From Protula sp. h YS-2021 (Eukaryota; Annelida; Polychaeta; Sabellida; Serpulidae): a stretch of DNA of 64,000 nt. This document shows, one piece after another, positions 19,746-42,200 of the stretch. A program made the translations under genes and the position numbers. Positions within the stretch are counted from its first letter, which is position 1, and every line of letters begins with the position of its first letter. Below the pieces are notes generated by a model. The model had not been told where the DNA came from, ran no database searches, and worked only from the letters and a program-made list of their open reading frames with translations. The DNA lies in contig OX457025.1 in NCBI GenBank assembly GCA_949752745.1, forward strand, positions 101,190,439 to 101,254,438. The letters run 5' to 3'.

Positions 19746-21893
19746 TCAGTCGGAGAAATGGGACCTGAGGCATAGGACAGGCGCGACAGCGGAAGATGAG
19801 GCATCCGCAAAAGCACGCAGAGAAACAGGACAAGGGGCATCAACTAAGGTAGGCATAGAGGTGGGAGATGAGACATGAGCTAAGGCAGGCGCAGACGGAG
19901 GAGATGAGACATGAGCTAAGGCAGGTGTAGACGCAGGAGATGAGACATGAGCTAAGGCAGTTGCAGACGGAGGAGATGAGACATGAGCTAAGGCAGGTGT
20001 AGAGGCGGGAGATGAGACATGAGCTAAGGCAGGCGTAGAGGTGGGAGATGAGCGATGAACTAAGACAGATATAGAGGCGGGAGATGAGACATGAACTAAT
20101 GCAGGCCTAGAAGTGGGAGATGAAACATGAACTAAGGCAGACATAGAGGCGGGAGATGAGACATGAACTAAGGCAGGCGCAGACGGAGGAGATGAGACAT
20201 GAGCTAAGGCAGGTGTAGAGGCGGGAGATGAGACATGAACTAAAACAGGCCTAGAGGCGGGAGATGAGACATGAGCTAAGGCAGGCGCAGACGGAGGAGA
20301 TGAGACATGAGCTAAGGCAGGTGTAGACGCAGGAGATGAGACATGAGCTAAGGCAGTTGCAGACGGAGGAGATGAGACATGAGCTAAGGCAGGTGTAGAG
20401 GCGGGAGATGAGACATGAGCTAAGGCAGGCGTAGAGGTGGGAGATGAGCGATGAACTAAGACAGATATAGAGGCGGGAGATGAGACATGAACTAATGCAG
20501 GCCTAGAAGTGGGAGATGAAACATGAACTAAGGCAGACATAGAGGCGGGAGATGAGACATGAACTAAGGCAGGCGCAGACGGAGGAGATGAGACATGAGC
20601 TAAGGCAGGTGTAGAGGCGGGAGATGAGACATGAACTAAAACAGGCCTAGAGGCGGGAGATGAGACATGAGCTAAGGCAGGCGCAGACGGAGGAGATGAA
20701 ACATGAGCTAAGGCAGGTGTAGACGCAGGAGATGAGACATGAGCTAAGGCAGGCGCAGACGGAGGAGATGAGACATGAGCTAAGGCAGGTGTAGAGGCGG
20801 GAGATGAGACATGAACTAAAACAGGCCTAGAGGCGGGAGATGAGACATGAGCTAAGACAGGAGTAAAGGCGGGAGATGAGATCTGGGCTAAGGCAGGCGT
20901 AAGGGTGGGAGTTGAGACACGAACCAAGGCAGTCGTAGAGGCGGGAGATGAGACATGAGCTAAGGCAGACCTAGAGGTGAGAGATGAGACATCAGCTAAG
21001 ACGGACGGAGAGGCGGGAGATGAGACATTAACTGAAGCAGGTGTAGACGCAGGGGATGATACATGAGCTAAGACAGGTGTAGAGGTAGGAGATGATACAT
21101 GAGCTAAGGCAGGTGTAGACGCAGGAGATGAGACATGAGCTAAGGCAGACATAGAGGCGGGAGATGAGACATGAGCTAAGGCAGGCGCAGACGGAGGAGA
21201 TGAGACATGAGCTAAGGCAGTTGCAGACGGAGGAGATGAGACATGAGCTAAGGCAGGTGTAGAGGCGGGAGATGAGACATGAGCTAAAGCATACGTAATT
21301 CTGTGCTCGACAGGCGTAGAGGTGCGAGATGAGCCATGAACTAAGGAAGTCGTAGAGGCGGGAGAAGGGACATGAGCTAAGGCGGGCCTAGAGGTGGGAG
21401 ATGAGACATGAGCTAAGGCAGGCCTAGAGGTGAGAGATGAGACGTGAGCTAAGACAGACGGAGAGGCAGCAGATGAGACATGAACTAAGGCAGTCGTGGA
21501 GGCGGAAGATGAGACATGGGATAAGGCAGACGTAGAGGCGGGAGATGAGAGATGGGCTAAGGCTGACCTAGAGGCAGGAGATGAGAGATGAGCTAAGGCA
21601 AGCCTAGATGCGGGAGATGAGACATGAGCTAAATCTGACCTAGAGGCAGGAGATGAGAGATGAGCTAAGGCAAGCCTAGAGGTGGGAGATGAGACATGAG
21701 CTAAATCTGACCTAGAGGCAGGAGATAAGAGATGAGCTAAGGCAAGCCTAGAGGTGGGAGATGAGACATGAGCTAAGGCAGGCGTAGAGGTGGGAGTTGA
21801 GCCATGAACTAAGGCAGTCTTAAAGTCGGGAGATGAGACATGAGCTAAGGCGGGTCTAGAGGTGGGAGACGAGACATGAGCTAAGACAGACAT
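19746..21893 (-). CDS. 715-codon open frame over a minisatellite (doubtful gene)
   Basis: The minus strand is open for 715 codons because the 36-bp unit is a multiple of three. The product is about 56 copies of a 12-residue repeat, ALAHVSSPASTP with variants (SRPALVHVS, PSAPALAHV), and a short unique C-terminus with two cysteines (DAPCP, LCLRS). No signal peptide, membrane segment or known domain is seen. Most changes between units alter residues but none creates a stop. A single-base length change near 21893 shifts the frame in the remaining units. It could be a Ser/Pro/Ala-rich repeat protein, but a chance frame in a young minisatellite is more likely. Confidence 0.2.
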   Translation of the reverse strand: MSVLAHVSSPTSRPALAHVSSPDFKTALVHGSTPTSTPALAHVSSPTSRLALAHLLSPASRSDLAHVSSPTSRLALAHLSSPASRSDLAHVSSPASRLALAHLSSPASRSALAHLSSPASTSALSHVSSSASTTALVHVSSAASPSVLAHVSSLTSRPALAHVSSPTSRPALAHVPSPASTTSLVHGSSRTSTPVEHRITYALAHVSSPASTPALAHVSSPPSATALAHVSSPPSAPALAHVSSPASMSALAHVSSPASTPALAHVSSPTSTPVLAHVSSPASTPASVNVSSPASPSVLADVSSLTSRSALAHVSSPASTTALVRVSTPTLTPALAQISSPAFTPVLAHVSSPASRPVLVHVSSPASTPALAHVSSPPSAPALAHVSSPASTPALAHVSSPPSAPALAHVSSPASRPVLVHVSSPASTPALAHVSSPPSAPALVHVSSPASMSALVHVSSPTSRPALVHVSSPASISVLVHRSSPTSTPALAHVSSPASTPALAHVSSPPSATALAHVSSPASTPALAHVSSPPSAPALAHVSSPASRPVLVHVSSPASTPALAHVSSPPSAPALVHVSSPASMSALVHVSSPTSRPALVHVSSPASISVLVHRSSPTSTPALAHVSSPASTPALAHVSSPPSATALAHVSSPASTPALAHVSSPPSAPALAHVSSPTSMPTLVDAPCPVSLRAFADASSSAVAPVLCLRSHFSD

Positions 21894-22190
21894 AGAGGGG
21901 GAGATGAGACATGAGCTGAGGCAGGCGTAGAGGCGGGAGATGAGACATGAGCTAAGGCAGGCGTAGAGGCGGGAGATGAGACATGAGCTAAGGCAGGCCT
22001 AGAGGTGAGAGATGAGACATGAGCTAAGACAGACGGAAAGGCGGCAGATGAGACATAAACTAAGGCAGTGGTGGAGGCGGAAGATGAGACATGGGTTTAG
22101 GCAGACGTAGAGGCGGGAGATGAGACATGAGCTAAGGCAGACCTAGAGGCGGAAGATGAGGCATGAGCTAAGGCAGGCTATGAAATGGGT
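19825..22190. repeat. 36-bp minisatellite, about 65 copies
   Basis: The unit is 36 bp, beginning 'gagacatgagctaaggcagg' with a variable 'gtagaggcgggagat' half. A higher-order repeat of 11 units (396 bp) is visible: the rare variant 'agcgatgaac' at 20051 recurs at 20447 with the same neighbours. Decayed versions of the unit continue to about 22420. Confidence 0.9.
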
Positions 22191-22439
22191 GATGAAGTGT
22201 CAGCTTTGGGAGGCGGTCATACGTAAGATGAGGTGTAAGATTACGCAGGTGTTGAGGTGGGAGATGAGACAGGCAGTGATGCGTAAGATGAGGGGTGAGA
22301 TAGGTAGGCGTTGAGATGAGACCATAGATAAGCCAGGTGATAAGTTTTTGGATGATGAATAAGCTGAAGAAGGACAGGCGGTAGATGAGTCATGGTCTAA
22401 GGCAGGCGTACTCAGATGAAGATGAGTTTGGGAATTTTA

Positions 22440-24440
22440 ATGAGTTGAGTATCCATATTTGACAAAGCGACGTTTATAAATAGTCAATTAGGTAATAAAT
22501 TACAATAAAAATGAAACACAGCTTTCGAATGTAACAACTTATCAAAGACTGTGTGCATTACTTACCTTACAGCCAGCCTATAAAGCATTCGATCAAAATG
22601 TCCAGGATCGATCTAGACCTGGTCAAACTACTTTTTCAAATTTTCAATACACTCTTTGTAAAAATTAATCAAGACATAACGTACTCATGTTACAATCATA
22701 ATTGAAAAAGCATACGTAATTCTGTGCTCGAACAGAATTTTTATACTGGTGCTTAATTGTATACTAAGAAATCAAGGGCCATGATTCACTGTCATTCGTT
22801 TCCTCGAATGTAACTATCCCTCTGGCTGCAGGCGGGAAATAACACTTCATTTATCACACGGCTCTACTGAAACGATAAATAATATAAAGACAGAAAATTT
22901 GTTTTTAAAAATTCCAGATATGCATTATCCTATGTATTTTTGTGCAAGTATTTAGTATTTTAGTGTGTCGATGCATTTCTATTAGTGAACTTCAATTACA
23001 ACACAACACTATACTAATATCGTTCATTGTCCATTGTACAGTGTTCCTGTTGAAATAATTTGAATAGTTGCAGTATGATAAATTAAGATGATAATGGCAC
23101 TAAAAGTTTTTTCACATAAACTAAATGATTCGCAGTGTAATTTGTAAACGAAAATCACCGCAGTATTTTCGTATTTTAAAAAAACGATGCGCTGATTAAG
23201 TGGGTCAAAGCACCCAATAAGTTCATGGTTTTTCCGTCCTAAAATTTAAGCATAATATAACTGTCAATGCGTTATCTCATTTTGTGCAATTTATTTTATT
23301 CCTTATTGAAAGCCGCACCTTTACAATGCTTACAGATTTCAAATGTTGCTGACCATTAAGCACTATTTTGTCAAAACATATGTGTGCAGCAATCAACGCG
23401 TATGACTCTTTTCTACGGTTAAAATTAACCTGCCTTCTAAAACGTTATCGACACAGACTGCACCACATACAGTTCATTTAAAAGGGTATTTCGGATTCTT
23501 TCAGCTCAATTCGAGGTTGTGTGGCCTAGTATAAATATGGAATTAAATCTGCCGGCCAGTATATTTAAATAATATACCAAGCATGGATTGCCCTTCACCC
23601 TTTCACTGGACGAGCGAAACGCCATGGTATAAACCGAGAAAAACGGAAAGTCCTAAACTTTTCTATGTTAGACTAATTTTTATATAAAACAGTGACCCCG
23701 TCACACTGAATCCCGCCTTTCCGTCTCTCCCTCCTTCCCACCCTCCCTCTAAATACCACCTTTCATAACAGGGTGTATTTTTATGATGCTTCCTAATGCT
23801 TGAACATTTAATCAAATGATACTAAATAGTGCTATAACGGCAGTAATTTATAAACCAAAAAGCCTTGTTATTAAAATTAAACGTAGGTAACGTGTTTAAA
23901 CATTGCCACGTATCTAGCAGAATCTTTCAAATAACCCACATAAATATAATTACAGTAATAACTGTACATCTGTAATTGTCAACAAATGTAGACTAATTGA
24001 GAAACCTGAAAATAACAAGCGCCATATTGAACATGCCGAATATTTAAAATGAAATTACGAATATTAGCTATGTGGTTCTTCTCCAAAATCGGTGAATTAT
24101 TTCGTTACACCAAAAAATAGTCAAAATGCTCCCGTTTAAAGTTTATTACTTGCTTTTTTAAATGCTTGTCTGTGAAACGTTTATCAGATTTTTTGCTCGA
24201 AGGCATAGTCCAGTATGTGTAAGAAAACTTTGGCCTATCTGGTATTGTAAATTTACTTTACTCTTGGCACTTTTAGTATCACCATTTTAGGCGTAATCGC
24301 ATGCTCTATAAATTACATCGGACCTGCTATTTGGACCCCTTTCTTTGTGAACATCTTGTTGTGGAGTTAAGCCAAACACCAAATACCAAAGTCTTTGCAC
24401 GAGCATTAGCAACTATGAAATGTATTCCGAAACAGTGCCA
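22440..24440. other. Non-coding stretch with a dispersed repeat
   Basis: No exons recognised. Around 23528-23590 a short block ('tataaatatggaatt', then 'ctgccggccag' and 'catgga') resembles blocks near 40850 and 41980, suggesting an old dispersed repeat. At 22707-22731 lies a 25-base sequence also found inside the 36-bp minisatellite. Confidence 0.45.
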
Positions 24441-24445
24441 TTTGA

Positions 24446-24845
24446 CAGAAATCGAAGAGTAACGTGATAAAGAGGTCATAGATGCCCTAACACCACAGAA
24501 ATCGAAGAGTAACGTGATAAAGAGGTCATAGATGTCTTAACACCACAGAAATCGAAGAGTAACGTGATAAAGAGGTCATAGATGCCTTAACGCCACAGAA
24601 ATAGAAGAGTAACGTGATAAAGAGGTTATAGATGCTCTAACACCACAGAAATCGAAGAGTGACGTAATAAAGAGGTCATAGATGCCCTAACACCACAGAA
24701 ATCGAAGAGTAACGTGATAAAGAGGTTATAGATGCTCTAACACCACAGAAACCGAAGAGTAACGTGATAAAGAGGTCGTCGATGCCCTAACACCACAGAA
24801 ATAGAAGAGTAACGTGATAAAGAGGCCATAGATGCCCTAACACCA
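24446..24845. repeat. 50-bp minisatellite, 8 copies
   Basis: The unit of exactly 50 bp starts 'cagaaatcgaagagtaacg' and recurs at 24446, 24496, 24546, 24596, 24646, 24696, 24746 and 24796 with few substitutions. Confidence 0.95.
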
Positions 24846-24849
24846 AAGA

Positions 24850-25924
24850 AAACGCCATACAGCATATTCTCAGTAAACTAGTCAAGAAAAGTAGGTTGCA
24901 TTTCATACAGAACATTATATATCCCCATGCTTGCTTTTTCTCAAACACATGTCATGTCTTCCATCTCCAAAAAATACTAATGTGATCACTGTTATTTGGT
25001 CGTTTTTTCTCTTATACATAAAGTCTGTTGGTCGATCAAGGGTTGAGTCAAAGACATTGAAAAGGCAGTGGGATACATCCCTAACGAAATGGTTTACTTC
25101 AAACAGTCATCGTAACGACATTTGAATACTGCGTGGGTAAATGACTAGAGCTATCCATGATGGACTAGAAGCCCAAAATTCAGTTGCTAAGTTGTTAATT
25201 AAGTTAATTCAGAGTTAACTTGAAATTTGACCAAAGATGAAAACCATAACAGAATACCATTTTAAATGTTATGAGAGTAAATACACAGTGTTCACTGCTT
25301 TGTAAATCAAAGCACACCACATCGCATTTAATTAAAAACTTAGATTTATTAATATGTAATGTGCAGGTTAATTAACTCTTTTCTTATATTATGTGTTGTA
25401 TTATTTATGGTATCCATTGCCAATATTCGTAACTGAAATCCCACGTGTGTTTATGGAATCATTATATATTAATATAATTGATATAATTGAAATAATTGAT
25501 CTATATTATATCGTCTTTTTATCTTTTCTATATCTATGCTTGAATACTACACATATTTTTTATAAATATATATGTATTCAAATAGATTCATAAGAAGTTT
25601 AAGAGTGTACACTGGCAACAAGTGAACACCCGGTGATTCATAAATTTGCAATTACCTCAAAATCATATAAATTATATAGTTCTATAAATTATATAATTTC
25701 TGTAATAAATAAGTCAGGCAAACACTTAATTTGGAGGAAGCTTATAGAATAATTGATTTTTACAGGGTGAAACCGCTGAAATTAGAGTAGATAATCTAAA
25801 TGTTGCCAAAGGACATAGTTACCAAACACTGTTCGCTTTATTCATCAGTAAAATGAAAATATTGGCCATATTTTGTACTAAAGATAACCTATTAGGATTA
25901 TATTAGCCTTAGTACAAAAGGCTA
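24850..25924. other. Non-coding AT-rich stretch
   Basis: Short AT-rich direct repeats ('taaattatata' near 25670-25700) and a small palindrome around 'attagccttagtacaaaaggctaat' (25901-25930 area). No gene recognised. Confidence 0.45.
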
Positions 25925-27260
25925 ATATAATCATCCCCCACTGCCGTGAGCGGGGGATATAGAAATGCCTCGTGTCCGTCTGTCCGTTCGTCTGTGTCCA
26001 CAGTGATTATGCTATGTGATAGATTTAAGTTACCTCTTATGCAACGTTGTTTAAGCCGAAAAGGGTTGAAAATGAGCTCGAAATCGATCTATATCTAACC
26101 GTTTTCGAGATAATAGTCAACTTCTGATTTTTGACCTTGACCTGACCGAGAAGGTCAAGATCACAGAGTTACCTCTTATACAACTTTGTTTAGGCCGAAA
26201 AGGGTTGAAAATGAGCTCAAAATCAATCTATGTCTAACCTTTTTCGAGAGAACAGTCAACTTCCGCATTTTTACCGTGATCGAGAAGATGAAGATCACTG
26301 AGGTACATCTTATGTGACATTGTTTAGGCTCAAAGAGTCGAAAATGACTTCAAAATAGCTGTATCTCTAACCGTTTTCGAGATAATAGTCAGCTTCCGGT
26401 TTTTGATTTTGACCGTGACCCAGGTCAAAATCACCGAGGTACCTCTTATGTAACGTTGTTTGGACCCAAAAGAGTCGAAAATGAGCTCAAAATCGATCTA
26501 TCTGTAACTGTTTTCCAGATAATAGTCAACTTCCGCATTTTTACCGTGACCGAGAAGATGAAGGTCACCGAGGTGCCTCTTATGTGACGTTGTTTAGGAT
26601 CAAAGAGTCGAAAATGAATTCCAAATAGCTGTATCTCTAACCGTTTTCGAGCTAATAGTCAACTTCCAGTCAAAAATGAGCTCAAAGTCTTTATATCCAA
26701 CTGTTTTCGAGATAATAGTAAACTTTCGGTATTTTTACCTTGACCGTGACGTAGAAGGTCAATGTCACCGAAGTATCTCTTATGTGACGTTATTTAGGCC
26801 CAAAGGGCCTCCAGACCTTTTGAAGACAAGTTTGCCTATCGTTAACAGCACACGGGGTTACGTAACCTTTGACCTTGTCCCTCAAGGTTAAGATTCAGAA
26901 TAGAGCGTTACACCATATGGAGTACGATCTATATATGCAAACTGGGATTTGAGCACTTTTATGGCCGTTTCTCGTGATAAGTAGGCTCTTTGAAAAATAT
27001 TTTGACCTCAATTTGACCTTGACCTTTGAGGTCTAGCTCAAATATATTTGCAATTTCACCGAGACCTGGTGATTGTCAAAAAGTGTGTCAAATATAAAAC
27101 TCCTGTAACTCAAACCCTAGGAACCCTGGAAACCATTTTGTGGAAAAATTAACTTTTACCTCAATTTGACCCTGATCGCTGAGATAAAAAATGCGGATTC
27201 ACCTAGACCTCGTCATTTTCTACGCATGTGCCAAAATGCATCTTCCTCTGTCAAAAACTA
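25925..27260. repeat. Molluscan-type dispersed repeat with ~130-bp internal repeats
   Basis: Starts with 'gtgagcgggggatatag', then a 'gtccgtctgtccgttcg' stretch. Next come about six diverged copies of a ~130-bp unit containing 'aaccgttttcgagataatag', 'tcaacttcc', 'gaccttgacc.tgaccgaga', 'ggtca..gtcaccgaggt' and 'cctcttatgt.acgttgttt'. From memory, such 'gaccttgacc' and 'tccgtctgtccg' repeats are abundant in mollusc genomes. No coding function is visible. Confidence 0.7.
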
Positions 27261-27499
27261 GGAGGAGATCTCTGGAAACCATTCAAACGGGAAAAACGAG
27301 AAGAAAGCAACCCAAAAAAACCACAGAAACTTAAAAAAACTATAAACTTATAGAAGGAGTAATGCAAAACAGATGTGAAATATATGTATACAATAAAGTA
27401 CCACATGTAGAATTCCGTTGATTTAGAAATGACACACACAAAACATAAAACATTATTGACATTGAAATGACACCTGCTGGGAACCACACAAGAGCACGG

Positions 27500-28224
27500 A
27501 TACAGTACAGTACTGCTCGGTGATGGATATGCAATCCACGATTGTCTTGCTTTTTTCTGACGATGCTGACGTAATTGAATTCTTTTAGTTTTTTCACATA
27601 AAAACTTAAAGACCAAATTTGCAACATCTTAATTTCACTTTGATGAACCAAATATTGATAGAATTATAGCCCTCTAAACTTTTTTCTTCTTCTCAGTTTG
27701 TGTGGTCACTTTGTGAACTTTCCTTAGTTACATAGCTTTAAAACCTCACACAGTGAAAAATATATATTGTAGATTTGTAACATCTTAGAATTCCCAGAAT
27801 TATGGCACCCATACTGTAGATTTTCAACGTATTTAGTTGTTCATCTCCATACTATTTCACTTGACACAGATAGTCAATGTTCGAACTAACTGATCGACGG
27901 AGGATATGCAATCCACCATTGTTAAATTTCCTAAGTATCAAACATTGGAAACTACACACGGCAAAATAATTAATATTGTAAATTTTCTTGTCTTGCTTTC
28001 AGTCTGAGCGACCAATAATTAAATGAATTATTTTTGATATTCTGAGTCTTGCTGGGTTATTTAATCCGGACAGGCCATGTATATCAGTAAGTTTCGCTGA
28101 ATTACGAAAGCTCGAACACAGTACTGCTCGGTGAGGGATATGCAATCCACGATTGTCTTGCTTTTTTCTGACGATGCTGACGTAATTGAATTCGTTGAGT
28201 TTTTTTTTACATAAAGACTTACAT
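27500..28224. repeat. Two copies of a ~110-bp block
   Basis: 27500-27605 and 28112-28224 share a block starting 'cacagtactgctcggtga' (first copy 'tacagtactgctcggtga') and running through 'gatatgcaatccacgattg', 'cttgcttttttctgacgatg' and 'ctgacgtaattgaattc'. A short piece ('ggatatgcaatccaccattg') also occurs near 27901. Apart from these copies the interval has no recognisable gene. Confidence 0.85.
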
Positions 28225-29535
28225 CGAAATACGATATAAAATGCGATATGAGATCACCTGTGAAAGAAAACATCATTACGGTAGCGAATCATCGAATTTA
28301 ACCAAACTACATTATTGTTATAGTCTGCTTACAGGAACTGTTCAACAGCAGCCAAACGTACAAAGCACATATATGTGCACAAAAGAAGCTATAGTTATAG
28401 TCCACGTGTAAGAATCACTGTACATCAGACAAAACACGTAAATAGCTAAAAGATATCTGAAAATAAATAGACTGCCAAGCCGACAAGGGTTGCCATAATG
28501 GTAACTCTAAGATCTAAGTTTTTTTCATGTAAATTCTTTCAAGTCTAAAAGATGACGAACTTGTTGCCCTGTTTTAATTTACCTTCTCCATCATCGGCTT
28601 ATTTGTTTTCATTAAATTGAGAAATTATAAAATAGTCATGTAGGTTAGAACGTGATCATCAATGTGTTTTTTAATAAATTCGTTCGTAGAAATTATGCAT
28701 GTCAATTTTAGTGAGATCACTGCGTGCAGTTTTTTATGGAAATACCCTGCAATTGGGAATAAACAGCATTTAAAATTAGTCAGTGTAACTAAACTAGACG
28801 AAAATCACTTTGTTTAGGTACGCATAACTGTCTACAAATGCCCAGTCTTTGGGCTGAATGAAATGATATCAGGCAATACAATTGTAATTTAATAAATTTG
28901 CTCAAAGTCTTAACAACAGTTCGTTGTAAAGATACTAAATTTAACAAAAGACAACATTTATACAAGTGCAATGGTGTTTCGTGTGATTCGTCTGAGCTAT
29001 AAATCATATGCCGTGTTGCATTGTTATTTACCAAACACTTCAGGATTTTACGAGAGATATTGCTGACCAACAAGATGTTCCAAATAATACATCATAGTCA
29101 CGTCACAATCTCGCTCCTTCCAAATATTCGTCGTGTGCGATCAAATGTCTGCGCTCTTTGGTGTTGTCTTTCATGCGTGCTTCTATGTGAAATTTGGCAA
29201 TCCTTTTGACCATGATTTGTTAGTGTCAATTATACTATATTTGCGATTTGTGGATTATAGTCAATTCACAGGGCACTGTTCCCACTGGTATGATGCAAAC
29301 GGTCGTCTTTAAACGCCAAAATACGGGGTTCTTTGAAAAACAATCCTTGGGATGTAAGTGTTGCACTGGAACAGGTGTGCCAGTCATTAATCGTTTGGCC
29401 CAAGTTAAAACTACGCCGTATAGCTACTGTGGTGGGCAGTCTTTGTGTTCAGAAACAACATCAGTACTTAAACTGACACAGCATTTGCTTAGAAAGAAGT
29501 TGTTCAATACTAGTTCATAGAATAAGTGTTGAGAT
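28225..29535. other. Upstream region of the EGF/discoidin gene
   Basis: No coding exon recognised. It must hold the promoter and 5' UTR of the downstream gene. An open frame at 29248-29520 has no family resemblance. Confidence 0.4.
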
Positions 29536-39152
<9,617 letters not shown>

Positions 39153-39288
39153 CCACTAAAACGCAAGAGTGCCCATTATCGTTTCATGAATAGTCAATGG
39201 ATGCGTGATACAGCAATACTTTTTTATTACTTTTTCAATCATGAATTTTCACACTCAACATATAATAATCTGTAAGTCTTTCTGAGTC

Positions 39289-39294
39289 AATAAA
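39289..39294 (+). terminator. Poly(A) signal of the EGF/discoidin gene
   Basis: AATAAA 137 bp past the stop codon, in an AT-rich 3' UTR. Confidence 0.5.
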
Positions 39295-39299
39295 AACAT

Positions 39300-42200
39300 G
39301 CTTTAGCACACCTTTGAGAATGTAACTTCTTTTCGGCTAGACAGTGCATTCAAAAAAATTCAAGTCGATAGTAAATTTATCCCGTGATTGTCACTTTGTG
39401 AACCATCTTAGTATGTTTCTTTTGATTTTTAAACACAGGAGTAAGCGTGTTGCTATGATATTGTAAACTACCATTGTTAAAATGTGTAATCTACTTGATT
39501 TGTTCTCTTTTTACATCAAACTACCAATCAAAAATAATGAAAAACTGTTCTAATGCTGCCATTTGAAGGATCTGAAAATTAATTGCAATACTCAAACTGG
39601 TTGTAAGAAGTTTGGGCAATACTTGAAACTTGATTTTGTAGAAAATATTAAAATGGCTAGTCCAGTTTTCTTATTGATGTTAGACAGTTTGATTTCCAAT
39701 ATAGTAAATTTATTTTCGGTCCTTAATTAAAAGTACTTTTTCAAAATTTAACGAAATATTGTTATGTTGTAATAAAATGTTATCAGAAATTACCTGTTTG
39801 ATAAAGAAAGAGCGTGTTTTAATATATCTTTACAAAACATCATTACTACCTGTTTGTGAAAAAAAGCGTTTTGAATGAAATAAAAATTATATATTTGCCG
39901 GTGGTTTGTCAATGTATTTCAAATGAGGGTGTCCACTTATCCACAACCAATAGCCACATGCAGTCCATTAGTAATGCAAGAAGATTTTCTTTACTATTTC
40001 ATATAATTGATTTCACACAAAACTCACGATTATAGATTTTTTACAAAAATATATTTGTTTCAACAAATTCAATGCATGTCACGTAACATACCTATCGTTG
40101 CTTTCAAAAATATCAACTCATTCACAATCAATATCTGGCCACAATACAAACATTCGATTATAGTGGAAGAACGGTGTTGGGAGAACTGTGACGAATGGCA
40201 GTGAGAAGACAGTGTTACGAGGACAGTGCTGGAAAGACGGTGATAGGAACATTGGAACTGGGAGGATGTTTAATTTAGAGGGGTACAGTGCTGGAATCTG
40301 GTAAAAATTACAAAATAAAATTTTCATGGACGTTTGTAGCCTGATCATAGCTGTATGTAGACACTGGATTCGAAAGGGTTTACAACTTTACAACGCCAGT
40401 GAGTCTCCTAACTCTGTTTCTCGATCGGCCGTCCCATGTTTGGTGCTACAGAATTCTAATATTTCATGACGTAACTGTTTTTAAAATGAGGTACGATTCA
40501 GGTTTTTGTTACTTTTTAAATTATGACTCTGGAAAGACCGCTGAATCCGTGTTCTTCAACAACTGGACAACATCGCGCCAGGGCCAATTCAGTTCGGTGT
40601 TTTCATATGTAAATGTTCCTAAAGGTTGAAATTTATTTGCTCAAAACTCCAACATACAAGATACCAAACGATGATTTTACGCAGAATCGTGTCAAATGTA
40701 CACATGCCGACATATATAACACAATGTAAGGCTAGAAAAATATGTTTTTTTAAACAATACCCATACAGATGGTATTACTTAGAAGCCATTTAAAAGTGTA
40801 TTGGAGATTCGATGAGCTAAATAATGTTTTAGCGAGTTTGTCTCTTAATATAAATATGGAACTGAATCTTTTGGCTAAATGAATCTGCAATGCATCAAAC
40901 ATGGCTTGTGAATCTACAATTTCTCCTGGAACTGGGAGAAGCAAGAACAGTATTATAAACAACAAACAACGTGAAACAACTCTACATTTTATAGTGATTA
41001 TTGTATGTAGTGATCTCAGCATAGTTAACACCATCTCTCTGTTTAGGACAGTTGACGTGAAAAGTTATTTTAAAATGTCGTTGTCTCATGAAAAACTAAA
41101 AATAAAATCTGAAACGATGACCTTAAGTGTAATTTCGCTAAAAATTTACAGCGCCACTTCGCTTGTCATAAGCCAGTTGATAGGTTTGGAAAAGTACACA
41201 ACTGATTATTTTGTTAACAACTACATCACACAAAATTTTTACCTCATCATTCAACACAATAAACTAAACTTAGGGAGGAGGGCAGATCTTGGTTTTCAAA
41301 CTAAATAAATGGAATATAGATCTCCCTCCACTTATAAATATATATAAAAATGAAACTGCTTTATTCAAAAACAACGCGGGGATAATTTATTTGAAATGAT
41401 CTTAAGCTGTAGTTTGGCAATCGAACATAGCCAAAAAGAGTCATGAGAGAGGAGGATGAGAATCGGCGAGAAACTGTAAAACAATAGACTATTGTATGGC
41501 TGTAGCGGGATTCTCTAGTTTTGTCTTGCTACAAGTGTTACTCATTACATTTCCTTAATTCACACAGAGCGACACAAAATAATTCTGCTTGTTTATGTAA
41601 CAGCTTGCCAAAGTTAAAATCTCACTGATGCTGTATTATTGTGCGGAGTAAAATGATTATCTATAAAACACACTATTTAAGGCCTCTTTCGAATCCTAAC
41701 TTGGCACACAAGAATAGACATCCCTTAACAAAATTTAAAGTTTCTAGCTATTTTCATGTTTGACGACTTGGAGAGAGAACAAGAGGCGATATTTCGCTTC
41801 CCAATACGAACTTAGATACATTAGGATAGCGAAACTTGCCACGAGTAACAAGCGTGCAGGTATCAACGATGCTGCACTTAAAACAACTGTTGTTTGTATA
41901 CCTTTAGTTCATGCCGACGGCAGAGTCTTTGGGATTTCTTCAGCTTATTTATTGGTTGTTTAGCGCAATAATCGCCTGATATAAATTTGAAATTCAATCC
42001 TCTGGCCAAATTTGTTTAAAACATCTATAAATATACACATCAAGTATGGATAACGTTTCACCCCTAATAACGGGGGATGGAGATGGTAGGGCAAGAGTGT
42101 AAACCCTGAAAATACGGGTGCTTATTCAGCTTTGCATTTATTAAAGTAATTATCGTGTGAAGCAGTTATTCCAACACACTAATTGCGAAAAAGTGAACCT

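Noticed and set aside
40399..41308. Open frames at 40399-40629 and 40901-41308 as genes
   Set aside because: No domain motif, no splice chain and codon content like the AT-rich background.
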